Source: Nematostella vectensis (lineage: Eukaryota > Cnidaria > Anthozoa > Actiniaria > Edwardsiidae). From it: DNA of 64,000 bases. The stretch is taken from positions 8,040,296 to 8,104,295 of the forward strand of contig NC_064035.1 in NCBI RefSeq assembly GCF_932526225.1. Direction: 5' to 3'. The position numbers and the translations under genes are program-made. Of this stretch, positions 26,001 to 42,625 are shown piece by piece. The notes below the pieces were generated by a model, which saw only the letters and a list, made by a program, of their open reading frames with translations, had not been told where the DNA came from and ran no database searches. Position 1 is the first letter of the stretch; each line of letters starts with the position of its first letter.

Positions 26001-28725
26001 ATTACCATATAGCTTGGGGGCAAAGGAGGGTGGACATACCTTGGACACACCAAATGTGGGGTGTTTCTATATAAATAATTATCAGATTATCATTGTCATT
26101 TCATCCATCTCTTCAGAACATTATGGCTCTGCACCTGGTTATTATATAGTATAAATACAACCAGGGGTGTAGCCAGGATTCTTCCTTGGAGGGGGGGGGG
26201 ATTTCTCAAGAACATTCATTTCCAACTGAGATGTAACGACTTTGATGTAATAGCTTTATCAGACCAGAAAGGGGGGGTGGGCCCCCTGGGCCACCCTCTG
26301 GTTCACTCCCTGACTATTGCCTTTATTTGCAATCTATCCCACGTTACTCTTACCTTTATTTGCACCATACCCAACCATGGAATATGATTTCCCAGATCCT
26401 GTTTGGCCATATGCAAACAATGAACAGTTGTAGCCCTTCCAGGCATTTTCCAAAACGCCAACACCAAGATCATCAAAAACTTTTTTCTAAGAAGAAATAG
26501 AAGAAGTATTCCCTTTCAAGTTGGCTTTTTACCAGGGAAGAAATCACAGATGGAGAAAAAAACAGATACATCAGAATGAAGAAGGCACAAGAGAAGGACG
26601 TAAATGCCACCTTCACAAGGACAGAGATATGTTTACATCCATTTCAATTGTGAATGCTGGATGTGAACATGTTTCCAGGCCGCCGGCCATAAGATGATAA
26701 CATTTTCTTCCCTGTCTGGGCCTGTGACTCCATCCCCACGTTTGTGTCCCCTTGGCATTGGTAATCTCGCATACATAGGTATGTATCAGTTTCCTTTCCT
26801 CATGAGAAACTAGGTTATAAAGAGAGTGCCTACAAGGCTTAGATTTTGTTAGGTTCAAGCTGACTGTAACACTTTTGCATCACACATCATGAGATGGACC
26901 TGTTATGGTAATACGGTAGACCTGTTGTTGTTATCAGCTCCTCTCGTTAATAGACCTATTGTAATAGATTTGTTGCTGTTATCAGCCCCCCTCATTAATA
27001 GATCTGTTGCTATCACCAGCCCCCCTCATTAACAGACGTGTTGTTATCAGCCTTCCTCATTAATAGATCTGTCGGTGTCATCAGCCCCCCTCATTAATAG
27101 ATGTGTTGTTATCAGCTTCCCTTATTAATAGATCTGTTGCTGTCATCACCCCCCTTCATTAATAGACGTGTTGTTATCAGCCCCTCATTAATAGATCTGT
27201 TGCAGTCATCAGCCCTCCTCATTAATAAATCTGTTGCTGTTATCAGCCCCCTCCATTGTTATTGGATCCATTGCCACCATCAACCACCCTTATTAATAGA
27301 TCTGTTGTGGTTATCACCCCCCCCCCCCCCTTCATTAATAGATCTGTTGTGGTTATCACCCCCTGCCCCATTAATAGATCTATTGCTGTTATCTGCCCCC
27401 TTGTTAATGGATCTGTTGTGGTCATCTGCCCGACCTGATCTGCATATCTTGGCTCTGTTGCCTCCAAGTAACCCTCTGCATTCTCCTTAAAAGCGTCATG
27501 TGACCAGTAACTAAAGTCAAATGCAAATTTCTTTGGCTCTGCCTCAGGCATGGCTGGATCCTTGATTTCAGTTGAATTTCCAACCATGTTAATGATGAGC
27601 GTTGCATTCCGGGCATTCTCCCGACTATTGTGCTCAGGAATCAAGGAAGAATAAATTATACTAGGAGGCATATACACCTATTTCAATTAAGGTTGAACCT
27701 GCAAATCAATGTATCATAATCCGCAGTTGGTTCATGGGACATATAAATGGTTACCTAAATGCTGGTCTCTGAGTGCTGTGTGAACGCTTAGGGATACATA
27801 AACAAGTATGCTAAAACTTTCTAAACCTGTATTTGTTGTTATTTACGCTTATTTTATCATTTATTTGATACCCGACCTTTGATACCCATGAAGCACTGTG
27901 GGTTATGCCACAAAGATTCTCTGAGTGCATTCTTATTTGAAATAGGTGTAATTCCCAAATCACTTACAATTATAATGGTAAACAGGTAAGATAAAACAAC
28001 ACAACTTGTTATAGTGCCAGCAATTTTCCTTTAATCCTTTATCCTTTCTACCTGTAACCTTAATTTAGTGCCAGTATGAAGTATGTTTTTACTTCAATAT
28101 GAAAACCATACACAAGAAGATGATACAGTATGTATAATTAAGTTATTATAATAGACTAAATAAATCAACTAAAACTGTGCTCAACCGCTGCTTAAATACA
28201 TTTAGTCAATCTCTTGAAACACGAAAGGAAAAGACTATTAACAGCATGCTTTAAACGACGGTATTGAGGGAGAACTGTCATTTAAAGTGGGTTTGATTAG
28301 CGCAAACATGCTCGATAAAATATGCCAATTTTTTCTCGATTACAAACGGGAAATAGACAGAAGATTGTGCTAAATGTGAATGTTAAGCCACACTCGAAAG
28401 TCCGAAATAAGACATCTATTATGTAAGAATTAGTTCAGCCAGCTTTTTATAACAAATCAAACCCTAAAACAGCTAGAGTGTTTTTCTCTCTGAGGGGAAT
28501 AATTGATGGTTGCTAAAGAACGGATGTAAACATGATCACAAATATACCGAACACATTAAAAATAACCACAAATCCTTAAAGGAAAAAAGGCGAATCTTAG
28601 CACTTAGAAATAAAACTAGAAATATGTTTATCAACGTTTAGAAAACACATTTAGAAATATGTTTATATATTTATAAAGGATATGAATGGTCGCACTCGGA
28701 CAGCCACACGAACATTTTCCGCCAT
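11058..28725 (-). CDS. KIF28: Kinesin-3 family motor, KIF28/KLP-6 type
   Basis: A microtubule motor of 971 aa (human KIF28P is about 967). Exons, 5' to 3' on minus: 28725-28684, 27629-27435, 26486-26354, 25967-25888, 25784-25749, 25651-25573, 25501-25390, 23561-23454, 23384-23290, 23214-23176, 23094-23024, 22758-22698, 22622-22425, 22075-22041, 21201-21121, 20766-20652, 20430-20367, 19985-19857, 18964-18798, 18285-18195, 16911-16854, 16506-16372, 16293-16210, 15791-15651, 13663-13592, 13189-13061, 12497-12327, 11504-11448, 11195-11058. The motor domain begins [14 protein letters not shown]; the P-loop GQTGSGKS is at 106-113, switch I reads NATSSRAH (usual SSRSH), and switch [23 protein letters not shown] marks the neck. 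A short coiled coil leads to an FHA domain at about 494-590 (SHKIGSR ... [13 protein letters not shown]), then the kinesin-3 segment [14 protein letters not shown]. elegans KLP-6 carries polycystins in cilia; a similar role here is inference. The last exons (12, 27-29) are the least constrained. Confidence 0.92.
13825..15650. repeat. Minisatellite, 40-bp unit, at the donor of KIF28 exon 24
   Basis: About 45 units of roughly 40 bp, with core GGACTGACCAGTTCCTTGTT followed by GGGGTAAAGGATATGTAT. The array abuts exon 24. On the minus strand each unit holds GGAACTG followed by GTCAGTCC, the same bases as the real donor at 15651/15650. Variant units with TTAG or CAAG in place of CCAG change the copied splice site. 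A short telomere-like GGGTTACATTT pair precedes it at 13778-13815. Confidence 0.92.
18943..19560. repeat. Minisatellite, about 40-bp unit, at the acceptor of KIF28 exon 19
   Basis: About 15 units of ACTCGAGTCAAACATCACTC plus TACGGGCATACAATCATATT. The first unit overlaps the start of exon 19 (18964). On the minus strand each unit contains a pseudo-acceptor, CGTAG, followed by AGTGATGTTTGACTCGAG, a copy of the first bases of the exon. Degenerate units recur at about 19690-19790. Confidence 0.92.
23640..25300. repeat. Minisatellite, 29-bp unit, in KIF28 intron 7
   Basis: About 56 units of CTTCACCTGCCCAACTCATC plus CTCTTCCAT. It fills most of the intron between exons 7 and 8. A 29-bp unit shifts frame at each step and so leaves long but meaningless open frames on the plus strand. 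Confidence 0.95.
26158..26312. mobile_element. Probable fragment of a short G-rich-ended hAT-like element
   Basis: It starts CAGGGGTGTAGCCAGGATT followed by a G run, like the hAT-like elements elsewhere in the window, and ends in a G/C-rich block before exon 3 of KIF28. The right terminus is not clean and I see no target-site duplication. Confidence 0.3.
26915..27430. repeat. Imperfect minisatellite next to the donor of KIF28 exon 2
   Basis: About 13 diverged units of 30-40 bp with core ATTAATAGATCTGTTGCTGT and then CATCAGCCCC. The array stops within about 10 bp of the exon 2 donor (27435/27434). It includes a poly-C run near 27318. Confidence 0.85.
27630..28683 (-). other. U12-type AT-AC intron (KIF28 intron 1)
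   Basis: Exon 1 ends CGACCATTC and the next bases read ATATCCTTT, the exact U12 5' splice site. Exon 2 begins AATAGTCGGGAG and is preceded by TTCCTTGAT, a match to the U12 branch point, then TCCTGAGCAC. The branch A lies about 11 bases from the AC end. Joining phase 0 gives VRVRPF-NSREN, as expected for a kinesin. No GT donor fits this position. Confidence 0.93.
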
Positions 28726-29290
28726 GGTTGATGATCTTGTTAGGTTTGCTTGTATTATTTGCCAAGTAGTATGAGAGTAATCATGGTATAAAAATCATTC
28801 AAACGACGAAAGCCCTTCCATCGTCTGTTCGGCTGCTGTAACACAAGCAGCTATATTATCTACACGTTTTGTTATATCCCGTATTTTTTCTCTATCCCGG
28901 AAAGTTCTTCAATCACCGAAAGTGATTCAAATAGCCGTTAGCGGCGCATGTAGCTCATTTACATAAATGACAAAAACACAAGGACTTCTGATCTAAATTT
29001 AGCACAAAAAGGCAATGACCCCCCCCCCACCCAAAATGTGAAATGTTATAAAATATAGAATGAAAAATATGGTTCTTTAAAGATATAGCGGAAGATGGGA
29101 CTAAAATCACCGTTTGGTGCAAACCACAGGGGGATCCAATCGGGCTCCCCAGAATTTCGTGTATTCTTATTTGTTACAGAGTTTCACAAAATCTGAATAG
29201 CTAATCAGCTAATTTAATCGTGTTTTATTTATTTTCTTTTTAATACAAGCTTGATTCATTTCTAAAAATACCACAGGCAACCCACCAGAA
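28726..29290. promoter_or_regulatory. Candidate bidirectional promoter, KIF28 / PECR
   Basis: The KIF28 and PECR start codons diverge with 565 bp between them. The sequence holds no repeat and no other gene. Shared promoter activity is inferred from the arrangement. Confidence 0.45.
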
Positions 29291-34119
<4,829 letters not shown>

Positions 34120-34272
34120 AAGTTAGGTTACTACAGCTGCCGACTAGACATAATTACAGTAAAAAAACTGTATATTGTATCTAGGTCATATGAATCTATG
34201 AGGCCATGAGGCTCAAGATGGGACTAGTATTACTCGCATGATATAATTAATTTAGCTGGCTTATCTCTGGCT

Positions 34273-34286
34273 AATAAATGTTTATT
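34273..34286. terminator. Palindromic poly(A)-signal region shared by PECR and ORC2
   Basis: AATAAATGTTTATT offers AATAAA on the plus strand (154 bp after the PECR stop) and on the minus strand (about 190 bp after the ORC2 stop). Further TTTATT copies lie at about 34375-34415. That either is used is inferred from position. Confidence 0.55.
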
Positions 34287-34474
34287 CCCCAATGCCCATA
34301 TTTTAATGACTGGTGGATTTGTGTCCACTGAGTTCATGTTTATAATTTTGTTCCATTTATTCCTCCAACTTTTCTTTATTGCCTTTTCTTTATTGCCAAC
34401 TTTTCTTTATTGACTCACTGTCAACTGTTTTGTTCCTTCTCCTCAATAAAGTTGTCATTCGCCTATACCCGCTG

Positions 34475-37400
34475 TCATCTGTTTTGTTCCTGCTCTTCAA
34501 GAAATTGCTTGAGTGTTGCAGTGTCCAGAGGAATATGTAGATGCTCCACACCATCTGCCCCCTGAAGAAAATTGGAAACATTAAGACTTGGAGAGCAAAC
34601 AAAGCAAAGGGTCTCTGTGAGAAGGGCATGCTCTATTGAATTACCCCCAAAAAGACTTAAAAAGCAAAAAAACAGAGGGTCTATGTAAGAAGGGCATGCT
34701 CTATTGAATTACCCCCAACAAGACTTGGAGAGTAAACAGAGCAGAGGGTCTCTGTGAGAAGGGCATGCTCTATTGAATTACCCCCCAACAAGACTTGGAG
34801 AGTAAACAAAGCAGAGGGTCTCTGTGAGAAGGGCATGCTCTATTGAATTACCCCAATAAGACTTGAAGGGCAAATAAAGCAGAGGGTCTCTGTGAGAAGG
34901 GCATGCTCTATTGAATTACCCCAATAAGACTTGAAGGGCAAACAAAGCAGAGGGTCTCTGTGAGAAGGGCATGCTCTACTGAATTACCCCCCAAAAGACT
35001 TGAAGAGCAAATAAAGCAGAGGGTCTCTGTGAGAAGGGCATGCTCTATTGAATTACCCCAATAAGACTTGAAGAGCAAACAAAGCAGAGGGTCTCTGTGA
35101 GAAGGGCATGCTCTATTGAATTACCCCCAATAAGACTTGAAGAGCAAATAAAGCAGAGGGTCTCTGTGAGAAGGGCATCCTCTATTGAATTACCCCCCAA
35201 AAGACTTGAAGAGCAAACAAAGCAGAGGGTCTCTGTGAGAAGGGCATGCCCTATTGAATTACCCCCAATAAGACTTGAAGGGCAAACAAAGCAGAGGGTC
35301 TCTGTGAGAAGGGCATGCTCTATTGAATTACCCTAAAAAAGACTTGAAGAGCAAGCAAAGGACCTTGGTTAGTAGGGCACACTCGATTTTAAAAAACAAG
35401 GGAAGGCCCTTCCTTAACAAGGTACGCTTCATTGTGATTTATAGTGATGTAGCATGTTTTCTTTCTTACCTTCCTGGAGCGTATAAGCTTGTGGTCACGA
35501 AATTCTGTGAGCTGAGCCCTCAAGGTTTGTTCGCTGTTCACAAGGAACCTTTCCCTGCACGCTGTATACAAGTCGTGCATCGCGATCCCTGGGAAGTGAA
35601 AACATATTGCAGCAACTATCACGAGGCAACTAAGACGTTATAACGAGGCAACGAAGACGTATCACGAGGCGCAAAAGACGTTATCACGAGGCAATAAAGA
35701 CGTTATCACGAGGCAACAAAAACGTTATCACGAGGCAACAAAGATGTTATCACGAGGCAACAAAGATGTATAACGAGGCAACAAAAACGTTTTCACGAGG
35801 CAACAAAGACGTTATCACGAGGCAACAAGGACGTTATCACGAGGCAACAAGGACGTTATCACGAGGCAACAAAGACGTTTTACGAGGCAACAAAGACGTT
35901 ATCACGAGGCAACAAAGACGCTATTACGAGGCAACAAAGACGTTTTACGAGGCAACAAAGACGTTTTACGAGGCAACAAAGACGTTATTACGAGGCAACA
36001 AAGACGTTATCACGAGGCAACAAAGACGCTGTTACGAGGCAACAAAGATGTTATCACGAGGTAACAAAACGTTATCACGAGGCAACAAAGACGCTATTAC
36101 TGGGCAACAAAGACGTTATCACGAGGTAACAAAAACGTTTTACGAGGCAACAAGGACGTTATCACGAGGCAACAAAGACGTAACATTCGCGCGTTAGATG
36201 ATGTTTTCACAAAACTGTCATTTACTCGGGCTTACCAATGTACGAGGAGTTGTCCTTTTCCTCCAGTTGTTTCTTGACTATGACGAGGAAGATGCCCTGC
36301 CCGTTCGGCGTAAGGCTGCGCATCACGTGCGCCATGGAGCTCAGGGCGAGTGCTCCTGACTGCTGTACCAGAAGAGAGTTCTCGTAAGACGTTTCTTCTA
36401 CGTACGGCTCAAACGTCGACACATCATTCCACAGCCACTTGAATCGGCTGCACATACTTTGATCCCACACTAAGGCACAAAGTGCAAAATGGTCATCTTT
36501 GATTGAAATCACGGCCGCAGCAGGCGTTCGGTCACTGGGGGCACTGCCCTCCAATAACTATGAAAGCCATATGATTTTAGTCAGTCAAGCAGTGGTCTTT
36601 AACGGTTCTCTTCGTGTGATAAGTTACTGATTGGCTCTCTTGCGCTTGTGTTCACCTTGTTTTCAATTGTCAGGTATAGCTACATTAGCCTGCATACCAA
36701 GCGCCCTGGATACAAAGCACAAAGGGCTGAGGAAAACAGGAAGACCCCGCGCGCAAATGTAGGAAAAGGGAGACCCATCCCATCTCATTCTTCCATCTCC
36801 CTAGCGCGCGCCTCGTCACCGCTTCTCCTTTTCCCAACCCTTTAGGCTTGCTACGCAGGCTAAAGCTACACCAGCAAAGATGAACCAAATACCTTGTATA
36901 ACCTGGTGTTTAAGCACTTTCAATGTTATGGACTTTCCTGGTGTTTAAGCACATCCAAGGTTAATGGACTTACCAAGAGGGGCATTGATGTGGTCAATAC
37001 TTGCAATTATGTGGATCAAGGGAGATTCAGCAAGAAGACTGAGAATGGTCTGGGTCTGAAAAAATTGAAAATTTGAAATGGATAAAAATAATGACAAACT
37101 GGCAACAGATATGGATACATTCAAATTACCTTTTTGGACCGCAGCATCGGGCCATCAATATTGTGAATTATAAGATAGAGGCTGCCGGGAGCTGTAAACA
37201 ACAGAAACAAAAATCATTGAACGCCTTTAACACCACGTACACAAAAAAAAACCACAGCGAGAAAGTCTCTTATAAGGGTCTTACCTTATCCTTTATTGAA
37301 CATACCTTATCCTTTTTTTTCTCTAAAGAAGGAACCATCTTTCCCTTATTGAACATGTCGTTTACGTATAAAGAACTCACCTTTTCCCTTATTAAACATG

Positions 37401-40400
37401 TCTCTTATGAAGGTCGTCTGATCAATAACACTCCGGAATGCTCCATCGTGCTCAAGCACCTCCTCTGTTATAGTATTTAAAATCTATCAAAAAGATATTG
37501 ATAATATCACACCACTCATTAACAGCAAAAGTAGGAGCGAACTGTTTAATGGGCTGTGAAAAACTTTGATGTATGTAACACAATCTCGATACAGTACATA
37601 CTTGTTTTATGGTAATGCTGGGAAAGAACCCATTGACTACAAGCTGAGTGAGCCCCTGCAGCATAGAACTTCTGAACTGATCCATAAGCACCTTCTTTGA
37701 ACCCATCCCATAGAAGAGAAGGTTGAATCCATGTCTGGAAAAGCATACCCATTTACAGCACTTCAGAATTTACCAAACATTTACTGTTGGATATTTGTAC
37801 AAGCAGTTTCAGCCCAGTTTCAGCCTGCAATGTTGGCGCTGTTAAACGAAAATCTAAGACAATGACTGGAACTCCATGTGAACATGCAAACAGTTCAGCT
37901 GCAATGTTAGCTGTTTACACCAAACTTTAGATGATGACTAGCACTCCATGTGAATAGGCAGTACTTTTTTGCGCCATCAAGCAACATGAAGTACTATCAT
38001 GCAACATCAAGCAACATGAAGTACTATCATGCAACATCAAGCAACATGAAGTACTATCATGCAACATCAAGCAACATGAAGTACTATCATGCAACATCAA
38101 GCAACATGAAGTACTATCATGCAACATCAAGCAACATGAAGTACTATCATGCAACATCAAGCAACATGAAGTACTATCATGCAACATCAAGCAACATGAA
38201 GTACTATCATGCAACATCAAGCAACATGAAGTACTATCATGCAACATCAAGCAACATGAAGTACTATCATGCAACATCAAGCAACATGAAGTACTATCAT
38301 GCAACATCAAGCAACATGAAGTACTATCATGCAACATCAAGCAACATGAAGTACGGCTTAAACAATTACACTATGGAACTTTGACTGATTTAAAATTAAA
38401 AATTTGGCTATGAGCAAGCTACATAACACATGTAATTTCCTAGATATGAAGGATTTGCCTTTAAACCATTTCTAGGATTTAACCTTCAAGATTTCACCTT
38501 GATCTGTACCTGATTTGGAAGACCCACTTGGAAAAGAATGAGCGGTATTTGGCATAGAGTTTGACACACTCCTCCTGGTGTGTAGCAGAGACTTGCTGAA
38601 GGTGTTCTGACAATTCCTGCAAGGGAAACATTAATAAATCCGTTAAGCTTTTTATCAGATTGAGAAGTACACTTTAAAATAAAAAAAACAGACCTCTTGG
38701 TCCATTAAGGGCGCTCCCAAGCTTGCAAGAGTGCGGTCGGATGTCAAGCATTTTGTGCTGTGATGCACTGCAAAGTATTCCTGTATTATTTCCTCCTGAA
38801 AGCGTTATTTAAACAGTTAACATAAAATTTAGTACCACCAACTCTCACAATTACAGGTATGTAGGAATTGTAGTTCTGTTTGTAATAACGAGGTGCCCAT
38901 GATGGTGGGATGACCATTAGACAAAAGTTGACTGATATCACAAGCACTAAATGAATACCTTTACATGAAGGTTACAATTTAATGATTTCTACTTATCTAT
39001 GTAACACATTTGAGAGAATCTTACAGGATTGTCTGTCTCTGACCTCTTGTAGGGTCTGTTGAAAGGAAGAGTAAACACTAGGTACATTTATATTATTCAA
39101 GTGGCCAAAGTCTCCTCCACAAAGGTCCTTTTGAGTTTGTAACTTTGGGGACTGTGGCTATTCACAGTCTAACAAGTTCAGGCAAACTGTCTAAGTGAAG
39201 CTTCCTTGCCAGATCTGGATCTAGCTTTTCTCTGAAGGGGGGGGGGGGGGTGGCTGAGTGACAAAGGAGGGAGGCTTAATTGTTTTTTTTGTTAAATATG
39301 GCTTTCTTGCAGCCCAAAGGACCCTAGATCTACTACTGCTTGTAGGCTACAGCCCGAGTAACAAAGGAACAGGTCTCTTTATAGAGAAGTTGACTTGATC
39401 TAAATAGTCTCAAACGTTACATCATTGCTCAGCCATTGTATTTCATTTTTTTCTTTTTAACCCAGTCCTACATAATAGGCCTATTACATCAATAAAATAG
39501 GATAATTTTGAAGTTTATGATGTATGTTTAATGGTTTAACAATTAAGAGACTTACTGTGCATCTTCGTCACTGGAACCATCACTGTATTCCTCTTCTGAT
39601 CCATCAGGGACTAAAAATCATTGTTTAGTGATGATTGAAATGGTATTTTAACAAAGATATTGCATGGTGGGTAACTTTTTTGAAAACATGATGTATTGTG
39701 GAGAACTTCTAGTAATAGATAATGCATGGTAGAGAACTTCTAGGAATACATGATGCAGGTTGGTGAACTCCTCCAAAAATACATGATGCATTGTGAACTT
39801 CTAGGGAATACATGATGCATGGTGGAGAACTTCTAGGGAATACATGCGATGCATGGTAGAGAACTCCTAGGGAATACACAATGCATGATGGAGAACTTCT
39901 ATGAATACATGATGCATGGTAGACAACTTCTATGAATACATGATGCATGGTAGAGAACTTTTTTGAAAACATGATGCATGGTGGAGAACTTCTAGGAATA
40001 CATGATGCATGGTAGAGAACTTCTATGAATACATGATGCATGGTGGAGAACTTCTAGGAATACATGATGCATGGTGGAGAACTTCTATGAATACATGATG
40101 CATGGTAGACAACTTCTATGAATACATGATGCATGGTAGACAACTTCTATGAATACATGATGCATGGTGGAGAACTTCTATGAATACATGATGCATGGTG
40201 GAGAACTTCTAGGAATACATGATGCATGGTGGAGAACTTCTATGAATACATGATGCATGGTAGACAACTTCTATGAATACATGATGCATGGTGGAGAACT
40301 TCTAGGAATACATGATGCATGGTAGAGAACTTCTAGGAAATAGATGATGCATGGTAGAGAACTTCTAGGGAATTCATGATGCATGGTGGAGACTTCTATG

Positions 40401-42545
40401 AATACATGATGCATGGTAGACAACTTCTATGAATACATGATGCATGGTGGAGAACTTCTAGGAATACATGATGCATGGTGCAGAACTTCTATTAATACAT
40501 GGTGCATATGGTGAAGAACTTCTAGGAATACATGATGCATGGTAGACAACTTCTATGAATACATGATGCATGGTGGAGAACTTCTAGGAATACATGATGC
40601 ATCACAAATCCTTAAATTCCAAGATATTATATCATATCTCAACTGTCAATTCATGTTCAAATTTTACTCAAAATTATTACCTACTCCATTTAATAATTTC
40701 TTCACACCCATCAGCTCAAGGCACACGTATGAAACCAGGCTAGCCTCGAGCTCATCCTACTGTCTTCCATCAGTTCGTACAAACTATGGCAAGTTCAACA
40801 TTCACTTCCAAGGAGTTATAACATGGAATAAAATCGACTACTCAGCTAAGCAGCTACCCTTTAACCAAATCAAAAAAACTATAAAAAGAAATTTCATAAC
40901 CTCTTACTAGATCTGAGACGTTTTTGCCATGTATATTTTCATGTAATGTATAATTTTCGCTCTGTATGTTCCTTTCTTATCTAAGTTTATTCATACATTC
41001 TTTTTCTTTTCGTGTTTGCTTGTCTATTTTTTGCTGTTTTTTTTATACTTGTGCCTCGTCTGACGACAGAATCTCGTAAGTTATTTAATTTTGGCTGTCT
41101 AGCTAGATTAGCTTTTTTGTTATTTCTAGACAGCCAGTACCCGATTTGTATTAAAGTATTTAGTCTTGTATTGTAATTTCATCTTGTGGTACAAATAAAA
41201 TATATTGTATTGTATTGAATTGTCTTGTATGGTAGACAACTTCTATGAATACATGATGCATGGTGGAGAAATTGTGCTTTAAATGTATCTGATTTGAATA
41301 TATACCTATATATTTTTCAACACACACCTCTTAATGCTATTCTTTTACCCTGATGAGGTGTAGTAGGCTTTGATCTCTGGAACGCAAAAAACAAAAACAT
41401 GCCTTTTTCAGTATACAAACACTGCATTGGGAACTGACAATAATAGCATGTATCAACCATTCATCACTTCTCTTAAGCCTGCAGAACATAACATAAGTGA
41501 CCCCCAATCCCACCCGTCGAGAAGTTGTGTTTGCCTGCACATAATTACACTTTGGCTTGGCTTGCTCTAGGCCAGAACAATTCCCCATTCCTGATTACTG
41601 TAGTATCTCATAATTAACAATACTGAAGGAAGAATAATTCTGTGAGCTATCATTATTCTACCATATGATTTTATTATTCCATCTAATAGGAATTCTGAGA
41701 GCTAAAAGCATAATTCAAATGATACTGTACTATTCCATCAAATCGCAAATACCTTTGTTTTGTCAGGAGAGAGGTCTTTGGCTGATGCATGATTGTCTAC
41801 GAGATAAAATACAGATCAGTAAAAATAATCACCTGTAATCAAGAGCAAGAAAACCAACTAATCTCACCCTGGTTTCTTTTCCTGGCATTAGCTTTTTCTT
41901 GAGTAGCACTCTTAGGGGTTTTTCCCTTTATTGACTTTGCTGATTTGGGTGTTTTCGCTGTAAGGTGAATGGCCTCTGATGCTATAGATTTTAAGCAATC
42001 TTGTAAGCATTTCCTCTCTTTCTCATAGTTTATTCAAGTAAAAGAAATACAAAATAAACCAGTCTCCTGTACCAGCAGCTGCTAAGGAGCCAGCTCGGCG
42101 TGGGGTTTGAAATCCAAACACTTCCTGTCCTGTGACGGCTGATTCATTCCCAAGGGCTAAAAAAAGAGTATTTTGAATGTCATCATCAGCATCTGTACAT
42201 TTTTAGCATTTTCTGCTATACATATTATCCCATCCAAACTTTTGCTGAAATTCAGCTAGAATATGCTTCCCTAAAATCCTTGCTAAGGCGAAATTCACTG
42301 AAATTTTAAAAGCTTTTGTAGAGCATAAGACTTAAGGTAAATTTTGGGTGCTTTCATCATAAATTATATGTAAATTCAGTTAACTTGGGTTGCTTTACAT
42401 TTAAACAGAACTGTCCAAGGCATTGAGGTAAATGCTAGCCTGCGAGCCGGCTCTCCTGTGTGTTTTCGTTGTTTAGGATCCCCCTGGCGCAAAAAAAAAT
42501 CAAGAGTGGGGGAGGGGGAAAGAGAGGAGAGAAGAAAGGAGAGGA

Positions 42546-42625
<80 letters not shown>

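Noticed and set aside
35766-36197. 143-aa repeat frame ([12 protein letters not shown]...)
   Set aside because: It is the 22-bp intronic minisatellite of ORC2; no conserved protein features.
37978-38354. CRISPR-like regular array
   Set aside because: Units are head to tail with no unique spacers, in a eukaryotic intron.
37927-38384. Repeat proteins of 137 and 144 aa on both strands
   Set aside because: A perfect 30-bp repeat stays open in all frames without stops; it lies in an ORC2 intron.
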